64,000 nucleotides of DNA from Methylopila sp. Yamaguchi (GTDB lineage Bacteria; Pseudomonadota; Alphaproteobacteria; Rhizobiales; Methylopilaceae): the NCBI RefSeq assembly GCF_002897035.1, contig NZ_BAUX01000003.1, forward strand, positions 1-64,000, given 5' to 3'. Position numbers and translations under genes: made by a program. How positions within the stretch are numbered: position 1 is the stretch's first letter; the number at the start of each line of letters is the position of its first letter. This document shows, one piece after another, positions 10,560 through 19,162 of the stretch. The notes under the pieces were generated by a model. It made no database searches. It was not told where the DNA came from and saw only the letters and a program-made list of their open reading frames with translations.

Positions 10560-11534
10560 ATGTCGATACAGTCATCCGAAGCGGCCGTCGTCGCGGCCTC
10601 CGCGGCTCCGGCCGCCCCGCCGGTCGTCGCCGCGCCGACCATGAGCCGCACCGAATGGGGCCTGCTCATCGTGCTCTCTACGTTGTGGGGCGGCGCGTTC
10701 TTTCTGAGCAAGGTGGCGCTGGCGGAGGTCACGCCGCTCGCGCTTGTCGCCGCCCGAGTCAGCGTCGCCGCCGCGGCGCTCTGGGCCGTGGTGATTGCGA
10801 AGGGCCTCGCCGTTCCGCGCGAGCGAGCCCTGTGGCGGGACTATCTCGTGCTCGCTCTGATCAACAACGTCGCCCCGTTCTGTCTGCTCGCCTACGGCCA
10901 GCAGGGGCTTCCGAGCGGGCTCGCCGCGATCCTCAACGCGTCCACGCCGCTCTGGACGGTGTTGCTCGCCCATGTGACGACCATGGACGAGCGCGCGACC
11001 GGCGGCCGCCTCGTGGGCGTCGCCGTCGGCATGGTCGGGGTCGCCGTCATCATCGGCCCGCGGGCCCTCGAGGGCGTCAGCAACGCGCTAGCGCCGGCGC
11101 TCTGCGTCGTCGGCGCGGCGATGTGCTACGCCGCCGCGATCATCTACGCCCGAAAGTTCCGCGGCCGGCCGCCGCTGATCACCGCCGCCTCCCAGCTTGG
11201 CCTGTCGAGCGTCATCATGGTCGCGGCGTTGCTGGCGTTCGAGGGCGCGCCGGCGCTTCCTTCCCCGCATGTCACGGCGTCGCTCGTGGTCTTCGGCCTG
11301 TTCTCGACGGCGCTCGGCTTCGTCATCTACTTCCGCATTCTGGCCGGAGCGGGCTCCACCAACGCCGCGCTCGTGACCTTCCTGGTGCCGGTGAGCGCCA
11401 TCCTGCTCGGCGCGCTCGTCCTCGGCGAGCGGCTCGACGCGCGGGAGTTCCTGGGCATGGGCGCGATCGCCCTCGGCCTCGCCGCGATCGACGGGCGGCC
11501 CTGGCGGGCGTTGAAGCGAGGCGTCGCGAGCTGA
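10560..11534 (+). CDS. EamA-family (DMT superfamily) transporter
   Basis: A 324-residue inner-membrane carrier with two EamA repeats of about five hydrophobic segments each. The first begins EWGLLIVLSTLWGGAFFLSKVALAEVTPLALVAARV. The second contains FVIYFRILAGAGSTNAALVTFLVPVSAILLGALVLGERL, the classic DMT ending. Such proteins usually export amino acids or other metabolites; no substrate can be named. The ATG at 10560 gives MSIQSSEAAVV; an in-frame ATG at 10527 (MVRLRARSG) is possible, and neither has a strong ribosome site. The Ala/Pro-rich first 30 residues are probably a cytoplasmic lead. Confidence 0.87.
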   Translation: MSIQSSEAAVVAASAAPAAPPVVAAPTMSRTEWGLLIVLSTLWGGAFFLSKVALAEVTPLALVAARVSVAAAALWAVVIAKGLAVPRERALWRDYLVLALINNVAPFCLLAYGQQGLPSGLAAILNASTPLWTVLLAHVTTMDERATGGRLVGVAVGMVGVAVIIGPRALEGVSNALAPALCVVGAAMCYAAAIIYARKFRGRPPLITAASQLGLSSVIMVAALLAFEGAPALPSPHVTASLVVFGLFSTALGFVIYFRILAGAGSTNAALVTFLVPVSAILLGALVLGERLDAREFLGMGAIALGLAAIDGRPWRALKRGVAS

Positions 11535-11663
11535 GCGGCTCCGGCGCCCGTCCATCCGGCTTGAGCGCGGGGCCCCTTGCGCCCATCTTGGGAGGCGTCG
11601 CGTCCCAGCCGGCTTTCACATGACCCGCGCCGCTTCCCCGTTCCCCGCCGACGGCGCCGCCTG

Positions 11664-12716
11664 ATGGGCGCTCGCCTCGCGACGGCCGTGGACTGGACGG
11701 CGCGGCTGTCCCGCGTTGGGCTCTGCCTCTCGGTCGCGGCCGTCGCGATCGGGACCGCGCGGGACTTCGGCTTCGCCGTGCCGCTCGACGTCGCGATCGA
11801 ACGGACGCTCGCCGACGTCGCGCCGCGGGATCGTCTCGAACGTCAGGCTCGCGCCGCGCTCGACGCCGAGGACGTCGCGCTCGCGCGCGGTTACGTGGAG
11901 CTCGCCGCGGAACTCAACCGGCCGCTTTCGGGCGAAACGCTCGCCCGGCTCGCCGCCGCGGAGACGCCCGGCGCGTCCGCCTGGCGCTCGACCCGCGGCT
12001 TCGCGCAAGGGTTCGTGACGGGGGCCGCGGCCGGCCCCGCGGCGCTCGCCGGCGCCGTCGCCTCCGACCTGACGGTGATCGGCGACGTCCGCGACCTGAT
12101 CGGGGAGGGCGCCAAGATCGCCCGCGGCGAGGAGCACAGCGACCTGATGATCGCGCTCGCAGCCGCCGGCGTCGGATTGACGGCTGCGACGGTCGCGAGC
12201 GGCGGCGCCGCGGCCCCCGCCAAGGTCGGCGTCTCGATCCTGAAGGCGGCCCGCCGCGCCGGCACCCTGACCGCAGACTTCGCCGCCCACCTCACCCGCA
12301 CCTTGAGCCGCGCGGCGGACGCCCGGCGCGTGGACGCCGCCGGCTTGCGCGGCGTGCGGGCGGGGGAGGGCGCGGCGACGCCGGCGCTGCGCGCCTTCGG
12401 CGGAATGGCCGGGGAGCTGCGCGCGGCGAGCGCCGTGGCGGGCCCGGCGGAGACCGTGCGACTGATGAAGTTCGTGCGCTCCGGCGACGACCTCGCCGAT
12501 CTCGCGCCTTTCGCCCGGCGGTTCGGCGTCAAGGCCCGCGCGGTGGCGGAGCTCACCGGCCGCGCCTCGCTCCGCGGCTTCCGCACCACGATCCGCCTCG
12601 GGGAGATGATCCTCGCGCATCTCTGGGCCGCGCTGCTTTGGTTCGGCGGCCTGCTCGCGGGAGCGGTGTCGAACCTGTCGTTCCGCGCCGTGCGTTTCGC
12701 CGCCGCGCGCGTCTGA
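11664..12716 (+). CDS. Hypothetical membrane-associated protein with a glycine/alanine-rich hydrophobic centre
   Basis: A 350-residue protein I cannot place. An N-terminal hydrophobic helix (VGLCLSVAAVAIGTARDFGFAV) could be a signal anchor. Residues 45-95 are acidic, charged helix, and residues 110-200 are Gly/Ala-rich and mostly hydrophobic (GFVTGAAAGPAALAGAVASDLTVIGDVRDLIGEGAKIARGEE, then LMIALAAAGVGLTAATVASGGAAAPAK). A basic helical part follows, and the C-terminus ends in a clear membrane segment (ILAHLWAALLWFGGLLAGAVSNL). The pattern recalls proteins with membrane-inserting hairpins, but this is only a resemblance. It follows the EamA gene after 129 bp and precedes the NDUFA9-like gene, all on the plus strand. 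Confidence 0.75.
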   Translation: MGARLATAVDWTARLSRVGLCLSVAAVAIGTARDFGFAVPLDVAIERTLADVAPRDRLERQARAALDAEDVALARGYVELAAELNRPLSGETLARLAAAETPGASAWRSTRGFAQGFVTGAAAGPAALAGAVASDLTVIGDVRDLIGEGAKIARGEEHSDLMIALAAAGVGLTAATVASGGAAAPAKVGVSILKAARRAGTLTADFAAHLTRTLSRAADARRVDAAGLRGVRAGEGAATPALRAFGGMAGELRAASAVAGPAETVRLMKFVRSGDDLADLAPFARRFGVKARAVAELTGRASLRGFRTTIRLGEMILAHLWAALLWFGGLLAGAVSNLSFRAVRFAAARV

Positions 12717-12789
12717 TCCGCTTTACGACGTTTGGACGATGCTCTAGGTCTCTGGGCGCGTTTTGAACCGCTCGAAGGAGCCGCCCGCG

Positions 12790-13779
12790 ATGGCCCTCGC
12801 CTCTCCCTCCCGTCCGATCGGCGACAGGCTGGTCACGGTCTTCGGCGGTTCGGGCTTCGTGGGCCGCCATGTGGTGCGGGCGCTTGCGAAGGACGGCTGG
12901 CGCGTGCGCGTCGCGGTCCGCCGGCCCGACCTCGCCGGCCATCTGCAGCCGCTCGGCGGCGTCGGCCAGATCGTCGCGGTTCAGGCCAACCTGCGTTTCC
13001 CGGAGTCGGTCGCGCAGGCGGTCCGCGGCGCGGACGCGGTGGTGAACCTCGTCGGCATCCTGTCGGAGAGCGGCAAGCAGCGCTTCGAGGCCGTCCAGGC
13101 CAAGGGTCCGCAGGTCGTGGCCGAGGCGGCGAAGGCCGCCGACGTCACGCGCTTCGTGCAGATGTCGGCGATCGGCGCCGACCGCGCCAGCAAGGCGCAG
13201 TACGGCCGGACCAAGGCCGCGGGCGAGCAGGCCGTGCTCGACGCCTTTCCGGACGCCGCCATCCTGCGGCCGTCGATCGTGTTCGGTCCCGAGGACGACT
13301 TCTTCAACCGCTTCGCGGCGATGGCGCGGTTTTCGCCAGCGCTGCCGCTGATCGGCGGCGGGACGACCCGGTTCCAGCCGGTGTTCGTGGGCGACGTGGC
13401 CCAGACGGTCGCAAAGGCGCTGCGCGGCGAGCTCGCTGCGGGCCTCCCCTACGAGCTCGGCGGGCCGGAGGTTCTCACCTTCAGGCAGATCCTCGAGTAC
13501 GTGCTGCAGGTCACCGACCGGTCCCGCCTCCTGCTGCCGCTGTCGTTCGGCCTCGCCAAGGCGCAGGCCAAGATCCTGCAGCTTCTGCCGAACGCGCCGC
13601 TCACCGTCGACCAGGTGACCATGCTCGAGACCGACAACGTGGTCTCCGACGAGGCGCGCGGGGCCGGTCGCACGCTCGAAGGGCTCGGGATCACCCCGGC
13701 CCCGATCGAGGCGGTCGTCCCGAGCTACCTCTGGCGCTTCCGCAAGACCGGACAGTTCGGCAAGGCGCGGGAAGCTTAA
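12790..13779 (+). CDS. NDUFA9-like NAD(P)H-binding protein (atypical SDR, complex I-associated family)
   Basis: A 329-residue extended/atypical short-chain dehydrogenase. The Rossmann motif VTVFGGSGFVGRHVVRAL lies at about residues 18-35; ADAVVNLVGILSESGKQRFE, AIGADRASKAQYGRTKAAGEQAVL and ILRPSIVFGPEDDFFNRFA follow as in the mitochondrial complex I subunit NDUFA9 and its alphaproteobacterial homologues. The YxxxK pair of active SDRs appears as YGRTK. It may bind NADPH structurally at respiratory complex I; that role is known for the eukaryotic relative and only inferred here. The start is placed at the ATG after GAAGGAG, not at an in-frame ATG at 12763. Confidence 0.88.
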   Translation: MALASPSRPIGDRLVTVFGGSGFVGRHVVRALAKDGWRVRVAVRRPDLAGHLQPLGGVGQIVAVQANLRFPESVAQAVRGADAVVNLVGILSESGKQRFEAVQAKGPQVVAEAAKAADVTRFVQMSAIGADRASKAQYGRTKAAGEQAVLDAFPDAAILRPSIVFGPEDDFFNRFAAMARFSPALPLIGGGTTRFQPVFVGDVAQTVAKALRGELAAGLPYELGGPEVLTFRQILEYVLQVTDRSRLLLPLSFGLAKAQAKILQLLPNAPLTVDQVTMLETDNVVSDEARGAGRTLEGLGITPAPIEAVVPSYLWRFRKTGQFGKAREA

Positions 13780-13849
13780 GGGGGCGAAAGCGGGTCTTCG
13801 GTCGGGCGCGCCTGTTCCTCCGTCGCCGGAGGCTTATCTCTCGGCTGAG

Positions 13850-15010
13850 ATGCGCCCCGAAGACCTGCTCGTTCCCACGCCCCAAGGCCTCTACTGCCCT
13901 CCGGCCGATTGCCACATCGATCCGATGCGGCCGGTCGCCCGCGCGCTCGTCACCCACGGCCACGCCGACCACGCCCGTCCCGGCAACGAGGCGGTCATGG
14001 CGACGCCGGAGACGCTCGCGATCATGGCCGCGCGCTACGGCGAGGCCTTCTGCGCCACGCGCCAGCCGGCTCCTTACGGCGCCAAGACGAAGATCAACGA
14101 CGTCACGGTGAGCTTCCACCCCGCCGGACACGTGCTGGGCGCGGCGCAGATCCTGTTCGAGTGGAAAGGGTTCCGTGCGGTCGTCTCCGGCGACTACAAG
14201 CGCCAGGGCGATCCCACCGCGGCGCCGTTCGAGGTGGTCCCCTGCGACCTGTTCGTGACCGAAGCGACCTTCGGGCTTCCGGTGTTTCGCCACCCCGACG
14301 CCGCCGACGAGGTCGCGAAGCTGATCGACAGCGTCGAGCTGTTTCCGGAGCGCGCGCACCTCGTTGGGGCCTATTCGCTCGGGAAGGCACAGCGGCTGAT
14401 GAAGCTGCTGCGCCTGCGCGGCTGGGACCGGCCGATCCACCTCCACGGCGCCATGGTGCGGGTGACGGAGACCTACCGCGATCTCGGGATCGACCTCGGC
14501 GAGACCGCCCAGGTCAAGGCCGCCGACCGCAAGGAGCTCGCCGGCGCGATCGTGCTCTGCCCGCCTTCCGCGCTGCGCGAGCTGTGGGCGCGCAAGTTCC
14601 CGGACCCGGTGACGGTCGCGGCCTCGGGCTGGATGCGGGTCCGCGCGCGCGCCCGCCAGAAGGGCGTCGAGCTGCCGCTGGTCGTCTCCGACCACGCCGA
14701 CTGGGACGACCTGCGCCAGACCATCCTGGACACCGGCGCCGGCGAGATCTGGGTCACCCACGGCGAGGAGGACGCGCTGGTGCACTGGTGCACGACCGCC
14801 GGACTGCAGGCGCGGCCGCTCCGGCTCGTGGGCTACGGCGACGAAGGCGAGACGGACGAGCCGGCGGCGCCGGAGGAGGGGGGTGAGAGCGTCATCCCGG
14901 CCGAAGGGCGAAGCCCGCAGAGCCGGGATCGTAAGCCGGATGAGGCGCTCGATTCCGATGACGATCCCGGCTCTTCGCTTCGCTTCGGTCGGGATGACGC
15001 AGCCCCATGA
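13850..15010 (+). CDS. Ligase-associated DNA exonuclease (MBL / CPSF-like), with a repeat-encoded C-terminal tail
   Basis: A 386-residue metallo-beta-lactamase/beta-CASP protein of the ligase-associated exonuclease family, which accompanies an ATP-dependent DNA ligase in a repair module. The zinc motif H36-G-H38-A-D40-H41 is present, with later ligands in FHPAGHVLGAAQI, VVSGDYKRQ and VVSDHADWDD. The ATG overlaps nothing upstream; the stop overlaps the ligase ATG (ATGA). The last 40 or so residues are encoded by a palindromic repeat element at 14889-15000, so the tail SVIPAEGRSPQSRDRKPDE and onward is not part of the conserved fold. The helicase and phosphoesterase that often complete this cluster are not next to it. 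Confidence 0.9.
   Translation: MRPEDLLVPTPQGLYCPPADCHIDPMRPVARALVTHGHADHARPGNEAVMATPETLAIMAARYGEAFCATRQPAPYGAKTKINDVTVSFHPAGHVLGAAQILFEWKGFRAVVSGDYKRQGDPTAAPFEVVPCDLFVTEATFGLPVFRHPDAADEVAKLIDSVELFPERAHLVGAYSLGKAQRLMKLLRLRGWDRPIHLHGAMVRVTETYRDLGIDLGETAQVKAADRKELAGAIVLCPPSALRELWARKFPDPVTVAASGWMRVRARARQKGVELPLVVSDHADWDDLRQTILDTGAGEIWVTHGEEDALVHWCTTAGLQARPLRLVGYGDEGETDEPAAPEEGGESVIPAEGRSPQSRDRKPDEALDSDDDPGSSLRFGRDDAAP
14889..15000. repeat. Palindromic (REP-like) element inside the exonuclease coding end
   Basis: A 112-bp inverted repeat. The left arm begins GCGTCATCCCGG and runs to about 14932; the right arm is 14961-15000 and ends CGGGATGACGC. The arms match over nearly 40 bases with a few differences and a 28-bp loop. 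It is read in frame as the exonuclease tail and stops six bases before the ligase start. Repeats with GTCATCCCGG...CCGGGATGAC termini are familiar in rhizobial genomes, where they normally sit between genes. Confidence 0.8.
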
Positions 15011-16656
15011 ACCGCTTCGCGTTCCTGCTCGACCGGCTGTCCTACGAACCGCGCCGCAACGCCAAGGTGCGGCTGATGGCGGACTACTTCCGCGAGACGC
15101 CCGACCCCGAGCGCGGCTGGGCGCTGGCGGCGCTGACCGGCGCGTTGTCGTTCCGGCACGCCAAGCCCGGGCTGATCCGGGGCCTGATCATGGAGCGCGC
15201 CGATCCGACGCTGTTCGCCATGTCCTACGATTACGTCGGCGATCTCGCGGAGACCGTCGCGCTGATGTGGCCGGGCGAAACGCGGGCGAACCGCGCGCCG
15301 CCGCTCTCCGAGATCGTCGAGGGCCTGTCCTCGACGGCCAAGCTCGACCTGCCGAAGCGCCTGGCCCAGTGGCTCGACGCGCTGGATGAGACCGGGCGCT
15401 GGGCGCTGCTGAAGCTGATCACCGGCAGCTTGCGCATTGGCGCGTCCGCCCGGCTGGCCAAGACCGCCGTCGCGGCGCTGGGGCAGGACATCAAGCCCGA
15501 CGACGTGGAGCTGGTGTGGCCGGGGCTGGAGCCGCCCTACGACGCGCTGTTCGCCTGGGTGGAGGGCCGCGCCGAGCGGCCGAACGCGGAAGATCCCGCG
15601 CCCTTCCGCCCGCCGATGCTCGCCCATCCGCTGGAGGACGCGAACTTCCGAGCCTTTGACCCTAAGGATTTCGCGGCGGAGTGGAAATGGGACGGCATCC
15701 GCGTGCAGGCCTCGGCCGGCCGGGACGCAGAGGGGCGCCATGTGGCGCGGCTGTGGAGCCGCTCCGGCGAAGACGTCTCGGGCGCGTTCCCCGACCTGCT
15801 GGACGCGCTGACCTTCCATGGGGCGATCGACGGCGAGCTGCTGATCCTGCGGGACGGGCGCGTGCAGACCTTCAACGTGCTGCAGCAGCGCCTCAACCGC
15901 AAAGCGGTGACGCCGAAGCTCACCGCAGAGTTCCCCGCGCACATCCGCGCCTACGACCTGCTGTTCGACGGCGACGAGGACCTGCGCGAGTTGCCCTTCG
16001 TCGAGCGCCGCAAGCGGCTGGAGGCCTTCGTCGCGCGCGCCGAGAGCCCTCGCATGGACCTGTCGCCGCTGGTGCCCTTCGACGACTGGGACGGGCTCGC
16101 CGCCGCCCGCCTCGACCCCGCCTCGGCCGGCGCCGGCGCGGACGCGGCCGCCGTCGAGGGGCTGATGGTGAAGCGGCGCGACAGCCCCTACGTCGTGGGC
16201 CGGCCAAAGGGCCTGTGGTTCAAGTGGAAGCACGACCCGATGACGGTCGACGCCGTGCTGATGTACGCCCAGCGCGGCCATGGCCGGCGCTCGTCGTTCT
16301 ACTCCGACTTCACCTTCGGCGTCTGGACCGAGGACGCCGAAGGTCCGCGGCTAACCCCTGTGGGCAAGGCCTACTTCGGCTTCACGGACGAGGAGCTGGT
16401 CGAGCTCGACCGCTTCGTGCGCAAGAACACCACGAACCGCTTCGGGCCGGTGCGCGAGGTCACGCACACCGAGGCGATCGGGTTGGTGCTTGAGATCGCC
16501 TTCGAGGGCATCGCGAAGTCCGCGCGCCACAAGTCCGGCGTCGCGATGCGTTTCCCGCGCGTGGCCCGCATCCGCTGGGACAAGCCGCCCCACGAGGCCG
16601 ACCGCCTGGAGAGCCTGGAGCGGCTGATCGAGGAGCGGGAGGCGGCCGGCGCCTGA
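15007..16656 (+). CDS. ATP-dependent DNA ligase (LigB/LigC-type, exonuclease-associated)
   Basis: A 549-residue ATP-dependent ligase that seals nicks in repair, separate from the replicative NAD-dependent LigA. The N-terminal DNA-binding domain spans roughly residues 1-190. The nucleotidyl-transfer motif I is EWK227WDGIRVQ, with K227 as the AMP-accepting lysine; motif III-like (FHGAIDGELLILRDGRVQTF), motif IV (EGLMVKRRDSPYVVGRPKGLWFKWK, which also contains V) follow. An OB-fold closes the protein with FGPVREVTHTEAIGLVLEIAFEGI. It is translationally coupled to the exonuclease upstream, and the pair probably acts as one repair system. Convergent with the cell wall hydrolase, with only three bases between the genes. 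Confidence 0.93.
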   Translation: MNRFAFLLDRLSYEPRRNAKVRLMADYFRETPDPERGWALAALTGALSFRHAKPGLIRGLIMERADPTLFAMSYDYVGDLAETVALMWPGETRANRAPPLSEIVEGLSSTAKLDLPKRLAQWLDALDETGRWALLKLITGSLRIGASARLAKTAVAALGQDIKPDDVELVWPGLEPPYDALFAWVEGRAERPNAEDPAPFRPPMLAHPLEDANFRAFDPKDFAAEWKWDGIRVQASAGRDAEGRHVARLWSRSGEDVSGAFPDLLDALTFHGAIDGELLILRDGRVQTFNVLQQRLNRKAVTPKLTAEFPAHIRAYDLLFDGDEDLRELPFVERRKRLEAFVARAESPRMDLSPLVPFDDWDGLAAARLDPASAGAGADAAAVEGLMVKRRDSPYVVGRPKGLWFKWKHDPMTVDAVLMYAQRGHGRRSSFYSDFTFGVWTEDAEGPRLTPVGKAYFGFTDEELVELDRFVRKNTTNRFGPVREVTHTEAIGLVLEIAFEGIAKSARHKSGVAMRFPRVARIRWDKPPHEADRLESLERLIEEREAAGA

Positions 16657-16659
16657 GCC

Positions 16660-17628
16660 TCAGCCGAACACGTCCCAGGCCTGCGCCACCATCAGGTTCG
16701 CCCGCGCGAGCAGCGCCTTGAGCGCCGGCGCGGGTTCGGCCGGGGCCCCGGGAACGGCGGCGGCGAGCACAGGAGCCGCCAGCGTGATCACCCGCGGCGC
16801 CCCCGCGGGCGGAAGGGAGGCAAGCGTCGCCAGCGCCTCGCGGGCCGCGGCGGGCCGGGCGGCCGTCGGCGGCGTCTCGCCGCGGTAGGCCAGCGCCAGG
16901 GCGAGCGAGGCCTCCGCTTTCTCGGAGGCGACGGGCTCAGGCGCCGGGCGCGAGGCGTCCGCGACCAGCGTTGGCGCGCGCGGCGTCAGCTTGGCCGCGA
17001 TCGCCTGAGCGCCGGCGGCGACGTCGCGATCCGCATTGGCCGAGGCCAAGGCGAAGGTCGCCAGGTTCTCGCGCTTCAGCCCTTCCTCCTGCCCCCTGCG
17101 CCACGCGTAGAAGGCGTTGCCGCCCGAGACCAGCAGGTAGCGCTTGTCGTCGCGCCGGAAGGGGACGTTGGCGGTGTGGAAGAAGAGCGCGTTCCCCGCG
17201 ACGGGGTGGCGCGCGCCGGCGAGCACGAGGTCCGCAACCTTCAGCGCCCGCTCCTTCGGCCGGGGTTCGGCCATGGGCCGCGTCAACACGCCCGGCGCGA
17301 ACTGCCGCCAGGCCGACACCACCCGGCAGAGCGTGTCGCCGTAGCGGCCAGCGTCAAGACGGTTGGCGACCACCGTGCCGACGGCGAGCATGCCATCCTC
17401 GGCGTTGCGGTTGGATTCGAAGTACATGGCCCGCGCGAGGCATTCGCGCTCGGAGGGCTGCGGCCGACGGACGGCGGCCTTGGCGCGAGGCGGCTTTGCG
17501 GCGACGACCGTTCGGGCGTGGGATCGCGTCTGCTTCGCACCGTGCCGTTTCGCCGCCTCCGCGCTGACGCCGCTGGTCGCGGCGAGGACGGATACGAGGG
17601 CGAGGCGGACGAAGAGGCGATGCGTCAT
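16660..17628 (-). CDS. SleB/CwlJ-type cell wall hydrolase, secreted
   Basis: A 322-residue exported protein with an N-terminal signal (MTHRLFVRLALVSVLAATSGVSAEA), a basic linker of about 35 residues, and a Hydrolase_2 (SleB/CwlJ) domain at about 60-185. The domain has the marks ERECLARAMYFESNRNAEDGMLAVGTVVANRL, CRVVSAWRQFA, and ALFFHTANVPF. Members cleave the glycan strand of peptidoglycan; the glutamate in YFESN is the likely catalytic residue. The C-terminal 130 residues are Ala/Pro-rich and low-complexity and probably unstructured. Peptidoglycan remodelling is a family-based inference. Confidence 0.85.
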   Translation of the reverse strand: MTHRLFVRLALVSVLAATSGVSAEAAKRHGAKQTRSHARTVVAAKPPRAKAAVRRPQPSERECLARAMYFESNRNAEDGMLAVGTVVANRLDAGRYGDTLCRVVSAWRQFAPGVLTRPMAEPRPKERALKVADLVLAGARHPVAGNALFFHTANVPFRRDDKRYLLVSGGNAFYAWRRGQEEGLKRENLATFALASANADRDVAAGAQAIAAKLTPRAPTLVADASRPAPEPVASEKAEASLALALAYRGETPPTAARPAAAREALATLASLPPAGAPRVITLAAPVLAAAVPGAPAEPAPALKALLARANLMVAQAWDVFG

Positions 17629-17710
17629 GTCGAACTTGGCTCCGGCGGGCGCGGCCCGCGCCGAAGCGCGCCGTCGTCCCAGACGGACATCTCAAGACTC
17701 GATTGGTGGT

Positions 17711-17743
17711 CGTATGGTCAATACGTGGTGGTACGAAGGTACG
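17711..17743. repeat. Short palindrome plus tandem GGTACG repeats in the gap between desaturase and hydrolase
   Basis: CGTAT and ATACG flank a five-base loop at 17711-17725, followed by GGTACG at 17730 and again at 17738. The stretch is markedly AT-richer than the genome. It may be an operator for the hydrolase gene, whose start is 83 bp away on the minus strand. No regulator can be named. Confidence 0.35.
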
Positions 17744-17792
17744 TCGCCTTAGTTTGGCCGCGGAGTGCCCGCCGACCCGGCAAAAGCAGCGC

Positions 17793-18866
17793 TCATTCCC
17801 CAGGCGCGACCGCGGCGACGCCGGCTTTGCGGCCCTTGATCTCGCCCAGAAGCCGCCCCGTCACGTGCCAGAAACCGCGGTGGCTGCCCTTGTGATAGGG
17901 GCTCTCGGGCGGGAGCGTCGCGCAGAGGCGGGCGTGGGCGGCGCCCAGCGCGTGGTAGGGCAGCCGCGGCAGCAGATGGTGCAGGCCGTGGTAGCGCAAG
18001 CCGACGGGCGCCCAGAGCATCGGCAGCGTGGCCGGCGGGGGCACGTTGACGCTGTCGAGGAACTGCTCGGTCGCGGTCATCTCCGCGCCGTGGTCGTTCT
18101 CCCAGTGGTGGGCGACGAGCGTGCGGAACTGGTTGACGACGCCGACCGCGGCGCCCAGCGCGAGCGCGGTCAGGAACACCGTGAGCGAGATCACGCCGGC
18201 TGCGGTCAAGGCCAGCACCGCAATCGCCCAGACCGAGCACAAGGCCTCCAGCACGCGGAAGCGGCGCGCCTGGTCGCCGGTCGGGATGTCTCGGCGGAAC
18301 TCCGGATTGATCGCGAGCGCCGAGCAGCGCTCGATCACGAAGGTCCGGATCTTCGGGTGCAGAGCCGACAGCGGCGCCAGGAGCGCGAAGCGCAGGAACA
18401 GGCCGACCGGCGCGAGCGCGGAGACGAGCAGGAACAGCAGCACCTGGACGACCGGGCCGCTCGCCAGCGGCAGGTACTCCGGGTCGAGCTTGGTGCCGTA
18501 GCGCGACTTGGCGTGGTGCTGGTTGTGCACGCCCTCGTACATCAGCGAAGGCGTGAGGAAGGGCACGCCGATCAGGGCGTCGTAGCCGTTCCGGAAGCCC
18601 GGCACGTCCTGCGGGCGCAGGTGGCTGACCTCGTGGATGAAACTGACGCCCCGGTAGAAGGCGAGCGCGGCGACCACGAAGAACAGGCTCCGGAGCCCAA
18701 GCCCCGGCGCGAGCACCGCGCCCGCGAAGGCGGCGTAGCCGGTGAACGCGGTGGCGACGAGGTCGGTCCAGTAGATCCAGGGCCGCGCAGGCGTGAGGTC
18801 GGCGCAGAGCTTGTGGGCCTGCGCGACGAGGTTCGGCTCGGGGGCGGCGGTTCCGGATGCGGACAT
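17793..18866 (-). CDS. Fatty acid desaturase family membrane protein
   Basis: A 357-residue membrane di-iron desaturase. Three histidine clusters are visible: HEVSH near residue 78 (FYRGVSFIHEVSHLRP), HNQHH near 118 (MYEGVHNQHHAKSRYGT), and GLRYHGLHHLLPRLPYH near the C-terminus. About four to five transmembrane helices separate them. It probably introduces a double bond into acyl lipids at the inner membrane, using electrons from ferredoxin or cytochrome b5-like partners not found here. The start MSASGTAAPEPN is preferred to a longer frame beginning 66 bases upstream, which has a basic, low-complexity N-terminus. The nearest gene upstream on either strand is glnD's 3' end side, so it likely has its own promoter. 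Confidence 0.87.
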   Translation of the reverse strand: MSASGTAAPEPNLVAQAHKLCADLTPARPWIYWTDLVATAFTGYAAFAGAVLAPGLGLRSLFFVVAALAFYRGVSFIHEVSHLRPQDVPGFRNGYDALIGVPFLTPSLMYEGVHNQHHAKSRYGTKLDPEYLPLASGPVVQVLLFLLVSALAPVGLFLRFALLAPLSALHPKIRTFVIERCSALAINPEFRRDIPTGDQARRFRVLEALCSVWAIAVLALTAAGVISLTVFLTALALGAAVGVVNQFRTLVAHHWENDHGAEMTATEQFLDSVNVPPPATLPMLWAPVGLRYHGLHHLLPRLPYHALGAAHARLCATLPPESPYHKGSHRGFWHVTGRLLGEIKGRKAGVAAVAPGE

Positions 18867-18975
18867 CGGGCATGCGCTTTCGGGTCGGGAGCGACGCGGA
18901 CGCTTATACCACCGGCGCGAGGCGCCCGACACCTGCGCGATGCGAAAGGCTCGCGTGCGGGAGGAGGGGAATGGC

Positions 18976-19086
18976 CTGCGTGCTTCGAGACGCGCCTTCG
19001 GCGCTCCTCAGCATGAGGACGTAGTGGAACACCACAGGTCCCCTCATGCTGAGGAGCCCGCGCAGCGGGCGTCTCGAAGCACGCAG
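18976..19086. repeat. Palindromic repeat element between desaturase and glnD
   Basis: A long imperfect inverted repeat: the left arm starts CTGCGTGCTTCGAGACGC and the right arm ends GCGTCTCGAAGCACGCAG, with inner arms CCTCAGCATGAGG and CCTCATGCTGAGG. Elements with the phrase CTCATGCTGAGGAGC...CGTCTCGAAGCA are widespread in rhizobial intergenic DNA. It stands between the desaturase start and the glnD stop, so it could end or stabilise the glnD transcript. Confidence 0.8.
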
Positions 19087-19162
19087 TTCCGTCCCGCTGC
19101 GATGGGTCCTCTGATCAAGCCGCAGGACGACCGGGTATTTGGCGCCAGGCGTGGGGCGGATC

